Assembly (NCBI GenBank): GCA_016763395.1
Contig: JAESTW010000829.1
Span: forward strand, 1 to 9,441
Direction: 5' to 3'
DNA: 9,441 nt
Source: Kofleriaceae bacterium
GTDB lineage: Bacteria > Myxococcota_A > Polyangia > Haliangiales > Haliangiaceae
Shown: one piece after another, positions 1 through 5,942 of the stretch
How positions within the stretch are numbered: the stretch's first letter is position 1
Layout of the letters: the number at the start of each line of letters is the position of its first letter
Made by a program: the position numbers and the translations under genes
The notes under the pieces: model-generated
Database searches by the model: none
What the model saw: the letters and a program-made list of their open reading frames with translations, nothing else
Told to the model about the DNA's origin: nothing

Positions 1-107
1 CAGGAAATAAAAACAAGTCAGATTTTGCGCTTGTGTCAAGATAACTCAGTTGTCCAGTGAAATCCCAGTTTTCAACAGAGTGAGTATTTTGATAAGTTAA
101 GTCAGCG

Positions 108-302
108 TTGACGCGTTTGCTATCATTACCCTTTGCCCGTGCGCTGGTAAAAACTGGTGGTTCCAAAGAGGAAGCATCCAACGCAATTCGGCGTGCTCAC
201 AAGCGGGGTGCCAAGAAGGCGGCCTTGCAAAGCGCGATTGCCGAAGTGAACCCGGGGCTGTTTGAGGAACTCGGGGTCGAAGCCGCGGAGGTACAGGAGT
301 AG
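108..302 (+). CDS. Possible small hypothetical protein (64 aa, TTG start)
   Basis: I do not recognise this product. The reading frame is closed by a TAA at 93-95, so the only usable starts are TTG codons at 108 and 117; no ATG or GTG lies near the front and no clear ribosome binding site is visible. Codons from about 160 onward prefer G or C at the third position, as expected for real coding sequence here. The protein is rich in Ala, Lys and Glu. Its middle is probably helical and basic (residues 18-40, including RRAHKRGAKKAA), followed by an acidic tail. It has no signal peptide or membrane segment. It converges with the minus-strand gene ending at 440. It could instead be the remnant of a longer gene or a chance open frame. 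Confidence 0.4.
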   Translation: MTRLLSLPFARALVKTGGSKEEASNAIRRAHKRGAKKAALQSAIAEVNPGLFEELGVEAAEVQE

Positions 303-311
303 GCCTCCTGT
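293..311. terminator. Perfect 7-bp hairpin over the stop codon of the small ORF
   Basis: ACAGGAG (293-299) and CTCCTGT (305-311) form a perfect seven-base-pair stem with a five-base loop that contains most of the TAG stop codon. It lies at the 3' end of the small ORF, in the gap between convergent genes, where a terminator is expected. No T-run follows on either strand, so it does not meet the standard intrinsic terminator pattern. It may act as a transcript-end stabiliser or be chance. Confidence 0.25.
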
Positions 312-356
312 GATGGCTTGCGACTTCACCGTCTTTCGCCCTGCGCTAGTATTTTC

Positions 357-385
357 CGCGTCTAGTCCGTGTTGATCTAGACGTG
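357..385. terminator. Candidate hairpin in the convergent intergenic gap
   Basis: CGTCTAG (359-365) and CTAGACG (377-383) are perfect inverted arms around an 11-base loop; one G-T and one C-G pair extend the stem outward to 357 and 385. It sits about 55 bases past the stop codon of the minus-strand gene, a plausible place for its transcript to end. On the minus strand the stem is followed by GGAAAAT rather than a T-run, so the terminator call is weak. Confidence 0.2.
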
Positions 386-439
386 TTGGCAGCCAAGGTG
401 GTGCCCAGTACGCTGAAATTCAAACAGGCGGGCGGCCTT

Positions 440-2494
440 CTAGTCCCGGCTGGACAGAATAATACGCTCAAACGCTTCACTGGCGGCTTCTGCCAATACC
501 GCCACATGCTCCTCGAAGAGCCTGTCTTGCACTGATAGTCCGAAGAGCACGCCAAGAACACGTCCCTTCACCATCATCGGTAGCAATAGGATATTTCGTG
601 CCTCGGGGTATTCTAAGTCGTTGGCGAGCTGCTTCGAACTATCGTCGTTGATTTTACCTGAGTAGGGCAGGTGCATCTGAATGACATCGGTTAGGGCAGA
701 GTCTTCGGACACGTCTATTGAAGTGCTCGCGTCGTCCGAACAGCCGTGGAGACGCCAAGGGGTTAGCTCCTGTTTTCGCAGGGTCAAAAATCCACAACGG
801 CCGAAGGCAAGATCGAGAAAGTCCAAAAGAGCCTCGACGACATCGCCCTTGTCGTTTGCGCGATCGATCGTGCGAAGCGCGCCGAGCACCTTGGATGCGA
901 TTCCTGCGGACACGTCTACAGTCGCCTCGCTCGCAACGACACCTGGGAGCGGGTCTACTACCTGGGGCTGCTCAGTTATCGAAGCCCTTTCCACGGCCTG
1001 TTCCACGGCAGGGGACTGTTCTACAGCCGCCCCGGGCAAATCGTCCATCGACGAATCGCTGGTGTCTGCGCGATCCATCGACGAATCGCTGGTGTCTGCG
1101 CGATCCATCGGCAGAATAGGAGTCATCTTAATGGTTGCCTCGTCATCAACAGAGTGCGGAATGCTGTTTGACTCGCCAATGGGCATCGGCAGAACGGTGT
1201 CGTCCGGTAGTCCCCAGTCGTCGTCGCCATCCATGTCGTCCAAGCTCTGGCTCGTTGAGAGAGTATCTGGAGTATCGGTCTTGGGTAATTTGACTACGAA
1301 CTTTTCGGGATTGGTCTTTTCGCCATCACGGTCACCGTCGTCGAGCCTCTCATTGGCAGTGGAATCGTCCGAACCGAATCGTATCGGCTTCATCTGGATG
1401 GTATCTCGCAGTGGATCTCTCGCAGTGGCGTGCTGCGCTAGGGCCTTCTCCCATGGGGTGATTGAGCCATCACTGCCCAAAGAACCCACTCCAGTGAAGG
1501 TGTCGCGGGCCATTCGCCGCATGGTTTTGCCCTTGGCTTTTAGTAGAATTGGCTCAGGGTTGGAGCCAAGCGGCGGCGTTGCTGACCTTTTTGCCTTGGA
1601 GCTGGAGTCGTCCTCGCCGATAGTTTTAAGTGTGTCGCTGTTGAGCAGAAAAGGGGAGGTGTCTGTGCCTTTTTCGATGGACTCGGGAATTGCGTCGGAT
1701 TCTATCGAAATAACAATCGACGGCTGGGAATCGTCTGAGGAAATGACGACTGCCGGCTGCATGGATACCCGCCGATCTCGCTCGCTGCCTCTGCTGATGA
1801 TTTCTCCAGCCCGAGCGATAAGTTCTGGCGGCGAGGGCTGCTGATTGGTGGGACGTCTGGGCACCGCTGCGCGCCTCCGGCTCCTGCGTCGAGCGGTTCC
1901 CAGTTTTACTTCTCGCTTCTCACGCGCGAGTGGGCCGGTGGAGATTTGATCCGAGTCTTCGCGTTCCTTAGGCTTCTTGTTCGGCGTCGGCTTATCCGAG
2001 ACCCTGGGCCCCGAGTCCCTGGGCCATTGTCCACTCGAAATGAGTTGCTTGTGCAAGGGCGTAACTTGATTGTAGTAGTGCGCCAGGCACCATGCGATTT
2101 GGGCCTGCGTAGCAATGGCCCGGACAATGTACGAACCGGTAAAGAACCCGATTTCATCGGCAGCCTTGATGTCGCTAGGATCGGACATAACCAGCGTCAA
2201 GTTGCCATCGGTATCCATCATTGCCGGAATACTTCGAAACTCACTAGCCATGTCTGCTGGAAGTTTTTCCAGCAAATGCGGAGGTAGCTTGGCAAGCTGC
2301 GATGGATTGATTCGGGGAATCAACAACTGTCGGCAGTAGAATCGCGTGAGTTCTTCATCGTCGAGCTCACCTTGTTGAATGAGCTGCTCGGGAACTGTTC
2401 CACCGTTTTTTTTCGCGGCACTGCGGGCTTCCTCAAGTTGTTGAGGAGCTATCATTCCTGCGCGCAGTAAAAGCGAACCGACATCGTCCGACAT
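440..2494 (-). CDS. T2SSE N-terminal (MshEN-like) domain protein with long disordered linker and C-terminal GAF-like domain
   Basis: The 684-residue protein has three parts. Residues 1-145 resemble the N-terminal domain of type II secretion/type IV pilus ATPases (PF05157 type): two tandem helical motifs (VGSLLLRAGMI, then PEQLIQQGELDDEEL) followed by an alpha/beta part with VMSDPSD near 102-108. Residues 150-530 are low in complexity: a basic stretch (about 164-242, with RRRSRRR at 202-208), then an acidic Ser/Asp-rich segment. Residues 530-680 resemble a GAF domain, with the LLLPMMVKGRVLGVLFG strand pair at 636-652 and a closing helix. No Walker A/B ATPase domain, transmembrane segment or signal peptide is seen. 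The start at 2494 was chosen because the fold begins right after it; the ATG at 2554 would add 20 unconserved-looking residues and overlap a candidate -10 box. In MshE-type domains the two motifs bind c-di-GMP, but the leading Arg of the usual RLG is replaced in both here. A cytoplasmic sensory or scaffolding role is inference. Confidence 0.82.
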   Translation of the reverse strand: MSDDVGSLLLRAGMIAPQQLEEARSAAKKNGGTVPEQLIQQGELDDEELTRFYCRQLLIPRINPSQLAKLPPHLLEKLPADMASEFRSIPAMMDTDGNLTLVMSDPSDIKAADEIGFFTGSYIVRAIATQAQIAWCLAHYYNQVTPLHKQLISSGQWPRDSGPRVSDKPTPNKKPKEREDSDQISTGPLAREKREVKLGTARRRSRRRAAVPRRPTNQQPSPPELIARAGEIISRGSERDRRVSMQPAVVISSDDSQPSIVISIESDAIPESIEKGTDTSPFLLNSDTLKTIGEDDSSSKAKRSATPPLGSNPEPILLKAKGKTMRRMARDTFTGVGSLGSDGSITPWEKALAQHATARDPLRDTIQMKPIRFGSDDSTANERLDDGDRDGEKTNPEKFVVKLPKTDTPDTLSTSQSLDDMDGDDDWGLPDDTVLPMPIGESNSIPHSVDDEATIKMTPILPMDRADTSDSSMDRADTSDSSMDDLPGAAVEQSPAVEQAVERASITEQPQVVDPLPGVVASEATVDVSAGIASKVLGALRTIDRANDKGDVVEALLDFLDLAFGRCGFLTLRKQELTPWRLHGCSDDASTSIDVSEDSALTDVIQMHLPYSGKINDDSSKQLANDLEYPEARNILLLPMMVKGRVLGVLFGLSVQDRLFEEHVAVLAEAASEAFERIILSSRD
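1044..1110. repeat. Exact 30-bp tandem repeat (about 2.2 copies) inside the T2SSE-N/GAF gene
   Basis: The 30 bases at 1051-1080 are repeated exactly at 1081-1110, and the last seven bases of the unit also precede the first copy (1044-1050). On the minus strand the unit encodes the ten residues MDRADTSDSS twice (residues 463-482), followed by a partial third copy, MDD. The period is a multiple of three, so copy-number change keeps the frame. Perfect identity suggests a recent duplication. Confidence 0.95.
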
Positions 2495-2551
2495 AAAAGA
2501 ATTAGTTTTCCAGAAAAAAAGAAAAGAGGTGGGCAGTCCGCCGGCACAAAT

Positions 2552-2579
2552 CATGTAGTCTGGCGCAGTCCAAAGTCAA
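2552..2579 (-). promoter_or_regulatory. Candidate sigma70-like promoter for the T2SSE-N/GAF gene
   Basis: On the minus strand TTGACT (2579-2574; five of six matches to the -35 consensus) is followed after 16 bases by TACATG (2557-2552; three of six matches to the -10 consensus). Transcription would start near 2545, about 50 bases before the ATG at 2494. This agrees with that start and not with the ATG at 2554. The -35 box ends one base before the ATG of the divergent cysteine desulfurase. The -10 match is weak. Confidence 0.3.
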
Positions 2580-3737
2580 ATGCCTGCTCTACCTTCGAAA
2601 CATAAGCGCCTCTATCTTGACCATAATGCCAGCGCCCCAATTGTGCAGGGTGTTCATGGGGTAATCCTCGATGCCTTAACAACGACTGGAAACCCAAGCA
2701 GTCCTCATGCCGAAGGAAGGGCTTCCCGGCAGTGGATCGAGCAGGCCCGGCGTATTGTTGCGAAGGTGCTGTCTGCTGCTGCTCTCGATGTGGTGTTTTG
2801 CTCTGGCGGAACCGAGGCGAATCATCTCGGGCTGCTCGGACTTGCCCGAGCGGTGAGCGAGGAGCGTCGACAAATTCTCATACCGAGTACGGTTCACCCT
2901 TCGCTGTGGGCCGCGGGGCAGGCATTACAGGACCGGGGCTTCTCGCTGAAAAGTTTGCCTGTGGACCCCGCAGGGCGAATCGACATCGCGAGAGCATCCG
3001 AACTCTTGGCGAATCAACGGACCGCTGCCGTGGCCTTTTCGCTGGTGAATCACGAGCTGGGCACCGTGGTGGACTACGAGGCGGTGGTGAAGCTAGCCCA
3101 CGACGCAGGGGCGCTGGTCTTTTGCGATGCAGTGCAGGCGCTTGGGCGCATGCCTCTCTCGGTTGCAACCATCGGGGCAGATGCAATCAGCGTATCTGCC
3201 CACAAAATTGGCGGACCCAAAGGAGTTGGAGCGCTGTGGATTCGCCCCGGGATCGATTTGTTACCGATTATTGGTGGGGGCAAGCAGGAATCCGGTCGGC
3301 GCCCCGGCACACAGGCTACAGCATTGATCGCCGGTTTTGGAGCGGCTGCTTCGGCCGTACAAGAGGGGCTGGGCGACAGTGATCGGCAGCGAAGAATATG
3401 CGCCTATCTCGCCGAGGAGATCGCCGGTTTGGGGGGGCGCCTTTTATCAAGCGATAAGGAGGGAGTGTGCAATACGATTTGCGTTCATTTTCCAGGAATT
3501 CCCGGCGACCTCTTAGTTTCGAGTTTTGACCTGGTTGGTATCGCGATTTCTACCGGGGCAGCCTGCTCTTCGGGGACCAATTTGCCCTCAACGGTTCTCA
3601 TGGCAGTTGGGCTCGGCGAGGATGAAGCACTCGAATGCATCCGGGTTTCGGTGGGCCGGGGCACCACGCAGGCAGACGCTGAGCGCTTTGTCGGTGAATT
3701 GCCGGTAATTTTAGCTCGCGCCAAGCAGTTTTCCTAA
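2580..3737 (+). CDS. Cysteine desulfurase, NifS/IscS family (class V aminotransferase fold)
   Basis: This PLP enzyme removes sulfur from L-cysteine, giving alanine and an enzyme persulfide for Fe-S cluster assembly or tRNA/cofactor thiolation. All family landmarks are present in 385 residues, a normal length: YLDHNASAP (12-20), GNPSS (37-41), SGGTEAN (75-81) for PLP phosphate, H106 for ring stacking, N157, D183 and Q186 in CDAVQ, the Schiff-base K209 in SAHKIGGPKG, GRRPGT (239-244), and the sulfur-carrying C329 in STGAACSSG. R355 in RVSVGR would bind the substrate carboxylate. The long Cys loop followed by PSTVLMA matches group I (IscS/NifS) rather than SufS. The ATG at 2580 is the only start after an in-frame TAG at 2556; no clear ribosome binding site precedes it. 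No scaffold (iscU/nifU), iscR or thiouridylase gene is adjacent, so the acceptor is unknown. H158 replaces the usual second Asn of the NNE motif, which should be tolerated. Confidence 0.95.
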   Translation: MPALPSKHKRLYLDHNASAPIVQGVHGVILDALTTTGNPSSPHAEGRASRQWIEQARRIVAKVLSAAALDVVFCSGGTEANHLGLLGLARAVSEERRQILIPSTVHPSLWAAGQALQDRGFSLKSLPVDPAGRIDIARASELLANQRTAAVAFSLVNHELGTVVDYEAVVKLAHDAGALVFCDAVQALGRMPLSVATIGADAISVSAHKIGGPKGVGALWIRPGIDLLPIIGGGKQESGRRPGTQATALIAGFGAAASAVQEGLGDSDRQRRICAYLAEEIAGLGGRLLSSDKEGVCNTICVHFPGIPGDLLVSSFDLVGIAISTGAACSSGTNLPSTVLMAVGLGEDEALECIRVSVGRGTTQADAERFVGELPVILARAKQFS

Positions 3738-3782
3738 GCGGGTGGAGACCTGGACTCGTTCCATACCGAACTCCTGGGCGCC

Positions 3783-3812
3783 TTGACACCATAGCTAGGG
3801 GTCAGTTATTCC
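3783..3812 (+). promoter_or_regulatory. Candidate promoter with overlapping dyad upstream of the beta-oxidation operon
   Basis: A perfect -35 hexamer TTGACA lies at 3783-3788. Possible -10 boxes at 3805-3812 (GTTATT at 16-base or TATTCC at 18-base spacing) match only three of six positions. An imperfect inverted repeat overlaps the -35: TGAC-A-CC (3784-3790) and GG-G-GTCA (3798-3804), six of seven positions complementary, centred at 3794. That is where a repressor would sit, and fatty-acid and acyl-CoA operons are often controlled by TetR- or GntR-type regulators, but no regulator gene is in the window and the link is inference. Confidence 0.3.
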
Positions 3813-3848
3813 CCACCTAGGTTTAGGAAGCGCGTGCCGCAGGGTCGT

Positions 3849-3877
3849 GATTTCCACTTACTTTCTCTGGAGAAATC
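3849..3877 (+). promoter_or_regulatory. Leader hairpin partly covering the thiolase ribosome binding site
   Basis: GATTTC (3849-3854) pairs perfectly with GAAATC (3872-3877). Bulging A3871 allows one more C-G pair. The Shine-Dalgarno GGAG (3869-3872), seven bases plus one before the ATG at 3881, falls at the 3' edge of the loop and the top of the stem. The stem is short and A/T-rich, so it may be only marginally stable. The ribosome binding site itself is clear; the regulatory role of the hairpin is speculative. Confidence 0.25.
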
Positions 3878-3880
3878 ATC

Positions 3881-5056
3881 ATGCGCGATGTTGTAATTGT
3901 AGCGGCTGCTCGAACTCCGATCGGTTCATTTTTGTCTTCCTTGCAAACTGTCCCTGCGACCGAGCTTGGGGCTGTCGCAATTCGCGGCGTGCTCGCACAA
4001 TCTCAGGTCAAGGCCGAAGACATCGAAGAAGTATTCATGGGCTGTGTCTTACCCGCCGGACTTGGACAAGCGCCGGCTCGGCAAGCGTCATTGGCTGCGG
4101 GCTTGGACAAAGGTGTGACTTGCACTACCGTTAACAAGGTCTGTGGCTCCGGCCTCAAAACTGTCGTTCTCGCAGCGCAGGCGATTGCATCTGGCGACAT
4201 CGACATCGCGATTGCCGGAGGCATGGAGAACATGTCGCAAGCTCCACACTTGCAAATTGGCGGCCGTCAAGGAACCAAGATGGGCAACATCACGCTCATT
4301 GATTCGATGGTGAACGACGGCCTGTGGGACGTTTACAACGACCAGCACATGGGCAACTGCGCTGAGCTCTGCGCCAAAGAAAAGGGCATTTCCCGAGAAG
4401 ACCAAGACGCGTTTGCAATCGAGAGCTACAAGCGGGCAGTGGCAGCGATTGGCGATGGTCTCTTCAAAGCTGAAATCGTCCCGGTTACGATAAAAACCCG
4501 CAAGGGCGAGATTGTTGTGGACACCGACGAAGAGCCCGGACGAGGGAAGCCCGAGAAGCTACCCGCGCTTCGGACAGCCCTTAAAAAGGATGGCACGATC
4601 ACCGCTGGCAATGCTTCTTCGCTCAACGACGGCGGGGCAGCGCTCCTACTTATGTCCGCCGAAGAAGCCGAGAAACGCGGATTGACTCCGATGGCTAAGA
4701 TCGTCTCCTACGGCCAGCATGCGCAAGCTCCTGAGTGGTTTACCACCGCGCCGGCAGCAGCCATCACCAAAGCTTGCGACAAGGCCGGATGGAAACCCGA
4801 AGAAGTAGATTTATGGGAAATCAACGAGGCATTCTCTGTTGTATCTCTTGTCAATAATCAGATTCTGAGCCTCGACAGCAACAAGGTAAACGTCGACGGT
4901 GGCGCAGTTGCTCTCGGACACCCAATCGGTGCATCCGGCGCACGTATCTTGGTCACCTTGCTTCACGCAATGAAACGTCGAGACGTAAAACGCGGTGGCG
5001 CAAGTCTCTGCATTGGTGGTGGCGAGGGCATCGCTCTGATGGTGGAAAGGTCCTAA
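3881..5056 (+). CDS. atoB: Acetyl-CoA acetyltransferase (thiolase)
   Basis: Condenses two acetyl-CoA to acetoacetyl-CoA, or cleaves it in the reverse direction, in the cytoplasm. The 391 residues match the standard length of short-chain thiolases. Visible landmarks: the N-terminal VVIVAAARTPIGSF, the acyl-accepting C88 in NKVCGSG, HMGNCAE (156-162), NEAF (315-318), H347 in GHPIGASG, and the deprotonating C377 in SLCIGGGEG. The HMG segment and overall similarity favour acetoacetyl-CoA over long-chain substrates. E382 in GGGEG replaces the more usual Gln or Met, next to but not part of the catalytic set. The start is the ATG at 3881, with GGAG about eight bases upstream. It is first in the operon; the next gene begins four bases after its TAA. 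It could also feed polyhydroxybutyrate synthesis (PhaA-like), but the neighbours point to beta-oxidation or C4 metabolism. Confidence 0.95.
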   Translation: MRDVVIVAAARTPIGSFLSSLQTVPATELGAVAIRGVLAQSQVKAEDIEEVFMGCVLPAGLGQAPARQASLAAGLDKGVTCTTVNKVCGSGLKTVVLAAQAIASGDIDIAIAGGMENMSQAPHLQIGGRQGTKMGNITLIDSMVNDGLWDVYNDQHMGNCAELCAKEKGISREDQDAFAIESYKRAVAAIGDGLFKAEIVPVTIKTRKGEIVVDTDEEPGRGKPEKLPALRTALKKDGTITAGNASSLNDGGAALLLMSAEEAEKRGLTPMAKIVSYGQHAQAPEWFTTAPAAAITKACDKAGWKPEEVDLWEINEAFSVVSLVNNQILSLDSNKVNVDGGAVALGHPIGASGARILVTLLHAMKRRDVKRGGASLCIGGGEGIALMVERS

Positions 5057-5060
5057 GACA

Positions 5061-5942
5061 GTGACAAACTCAACCATTAAAACAATCGGTGTCGTTGGCG
5101 CCGGACAAATGGGTCGGGGCATCGCTCAAGTGGCAGCACAGTCCGGCTTGAATGTCTGTCTACTCGATGCCAACAAAGAACTGGCAATTGGTTCGGTTGC
5201 GCGAATCGGCAAAGCGTTGGACCGTCTGGTCAGCAAAGAGAGAATCTCTCAAGAGGTCAGGGAAACTAGCCTAGCTAGGATTTCTCCCTTTTCTGATTTT
5301 CAAGATCTCGCCGACTGTGATTTGGTCGTGGAGGCGGCTCCAGAGCGCGAAGATATCAAAATCGATATCTTCACCAAACTGGCCGCTGTTACTCGCGAAG
5401 ACACGATCTTGGCATCGAACACGTCTTCCATCTCGATCACCAAGATCGCGGCCTGCACCGGACGTCCCGAAAAGGTCATCGGCATGCACTTCATGAATCC
5501 CGTGCCGGTGATGAAACTTGTCGAGATTGTCCGAGGACTGGCGACAGACGACTCAACCTATGAGGCTACGGTTGCTCTCGCCCAGCGCTTTGGCAAGACA
5601 ACGGTCGCAGCCCGGGATATTCCCGGCTTTATCGTCAATCGAATTCTCATCCCACTTATCAACGAGGCCTGTTTTGCGCTCTACGAAGGGCTGGGAAGCG
5701 CCGAAGATATCGATATTGGTATCAAACTCGGACTAAACCATCCCATGGGACCGCTGGAACTCAGCGACCTCATCGGACTCGATACCTGCCTGGCAATTGC
5801 GAACGTCTTGCACCAAGAACTCGGTGATGACAAATATCGCCCTTGCCCTCTGCTTAAGCAGCATGTTGCGGCGGGCTGGCTCGGACGCAAGAGTGGCCGC
5901 GGCTTCTACGCCTACGACGCGCAAGGCAAGAGGGTCAACTAG
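5061..5942 (+). CDS. hbd: 3-hydroxybutyryl-CoA dehydrogenase
   Basis: Interconverts acetoacetyl-CoA and 3-hydroxybutyryl-CoA with NAD(H). This is a stand-alone 293-residue enzyme, the usual size of the single-function type and not a fused multifunctional FadB. The Rossmann motif GAGQMG is at 13-18, with D36 at the end of the second strand, which favours NAD over NADP. SNTSS (119-123), the catalytic H143 in GMHFMNPVPVMKLVEIV with its partner E155, and N193 in the PGFIVNRI segment are all present. The C-terminal dimerisation domain includes GLNHPMGPLELSDLIGLD (224-241) and ends with RKSGRGFYAY. The start is GTG at 5061, four bases after the thiolase stop, with GGAAAGG (5044-5050) as ribosome binding site inside the thiolase end. 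Its TAG shares a base with the GTG of the next gene, which suggests translational coupling. Confidence 0.95.
   Translation: MTNSTIKTIGVVGAGQMGRGIAQVAAQSGLNVCLLDANKELAIGSVARIGKALDRLVSKERISQEVRETSLARISPFSDFQDLADCDLVVEAAPEREDIKIDIFTKLAAVTREDTILASNTSSISITKIAACTGRPEKVIGMHFMNPVPVMKLVEIVRGLATDDSTYEATVALAQRFGKTTVAARDIPGFIVNRILIPLINEACFALYEGLGSAEDIDIGIKLGLNHPMGPLELSDLIGLDTCLAIANVLHQELGDDKYRPCPLLKQHVAAGWLGRKSGRGFYAYDAQGKRVN

Noticed and set aside
1..107. A/T-rich left edge as a promoter, attachment site or origin
   Set aside because: No convincing -35/-10 pair, repeat set, DnaA box cluster or tRNA end could be identified.
681..1844. Long plus-strand open frame (387 codons), Ser-rich, opposite the T2SSE-N/GAF gene
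   Set aside because: The minus-strand frame has recognisable domains at both ends and covers the whole interval. The antisense frame has no recognisable domain, and its Ser/Arg-rich make-up is what low-complexity Asp/Ser codons give when read on the opposite strand.
2495..2554. Upstream ATG (2554) as the start of the T2SSE-N/GAF protein
   Set aside because: The extra 20 residues do not look like part of the domain, and a candidate -10 box overlaps this ATG.
2732..3382. Plus-strand open frame (216 codons) in another frame of the cysteine desulfurase
   Set aside because: It overlaps the complete desulfurase frame, which contains all PLP and active-site motifs; this frame is Gly/Arg/Cys-rich without a domain.
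3738..3782. Intrinsic terminator after the cysteine desulfurase
   Set aside because: No stable G/C-rich stem followed by a T-run was found in this stretch.
5261..5280. Three CTAG tetramers in 13 bases inside hbd
   Set aside because: The cluster reads normally as codons for a conserved enzyme and no repeat or insertion is associated with it; probably chance.
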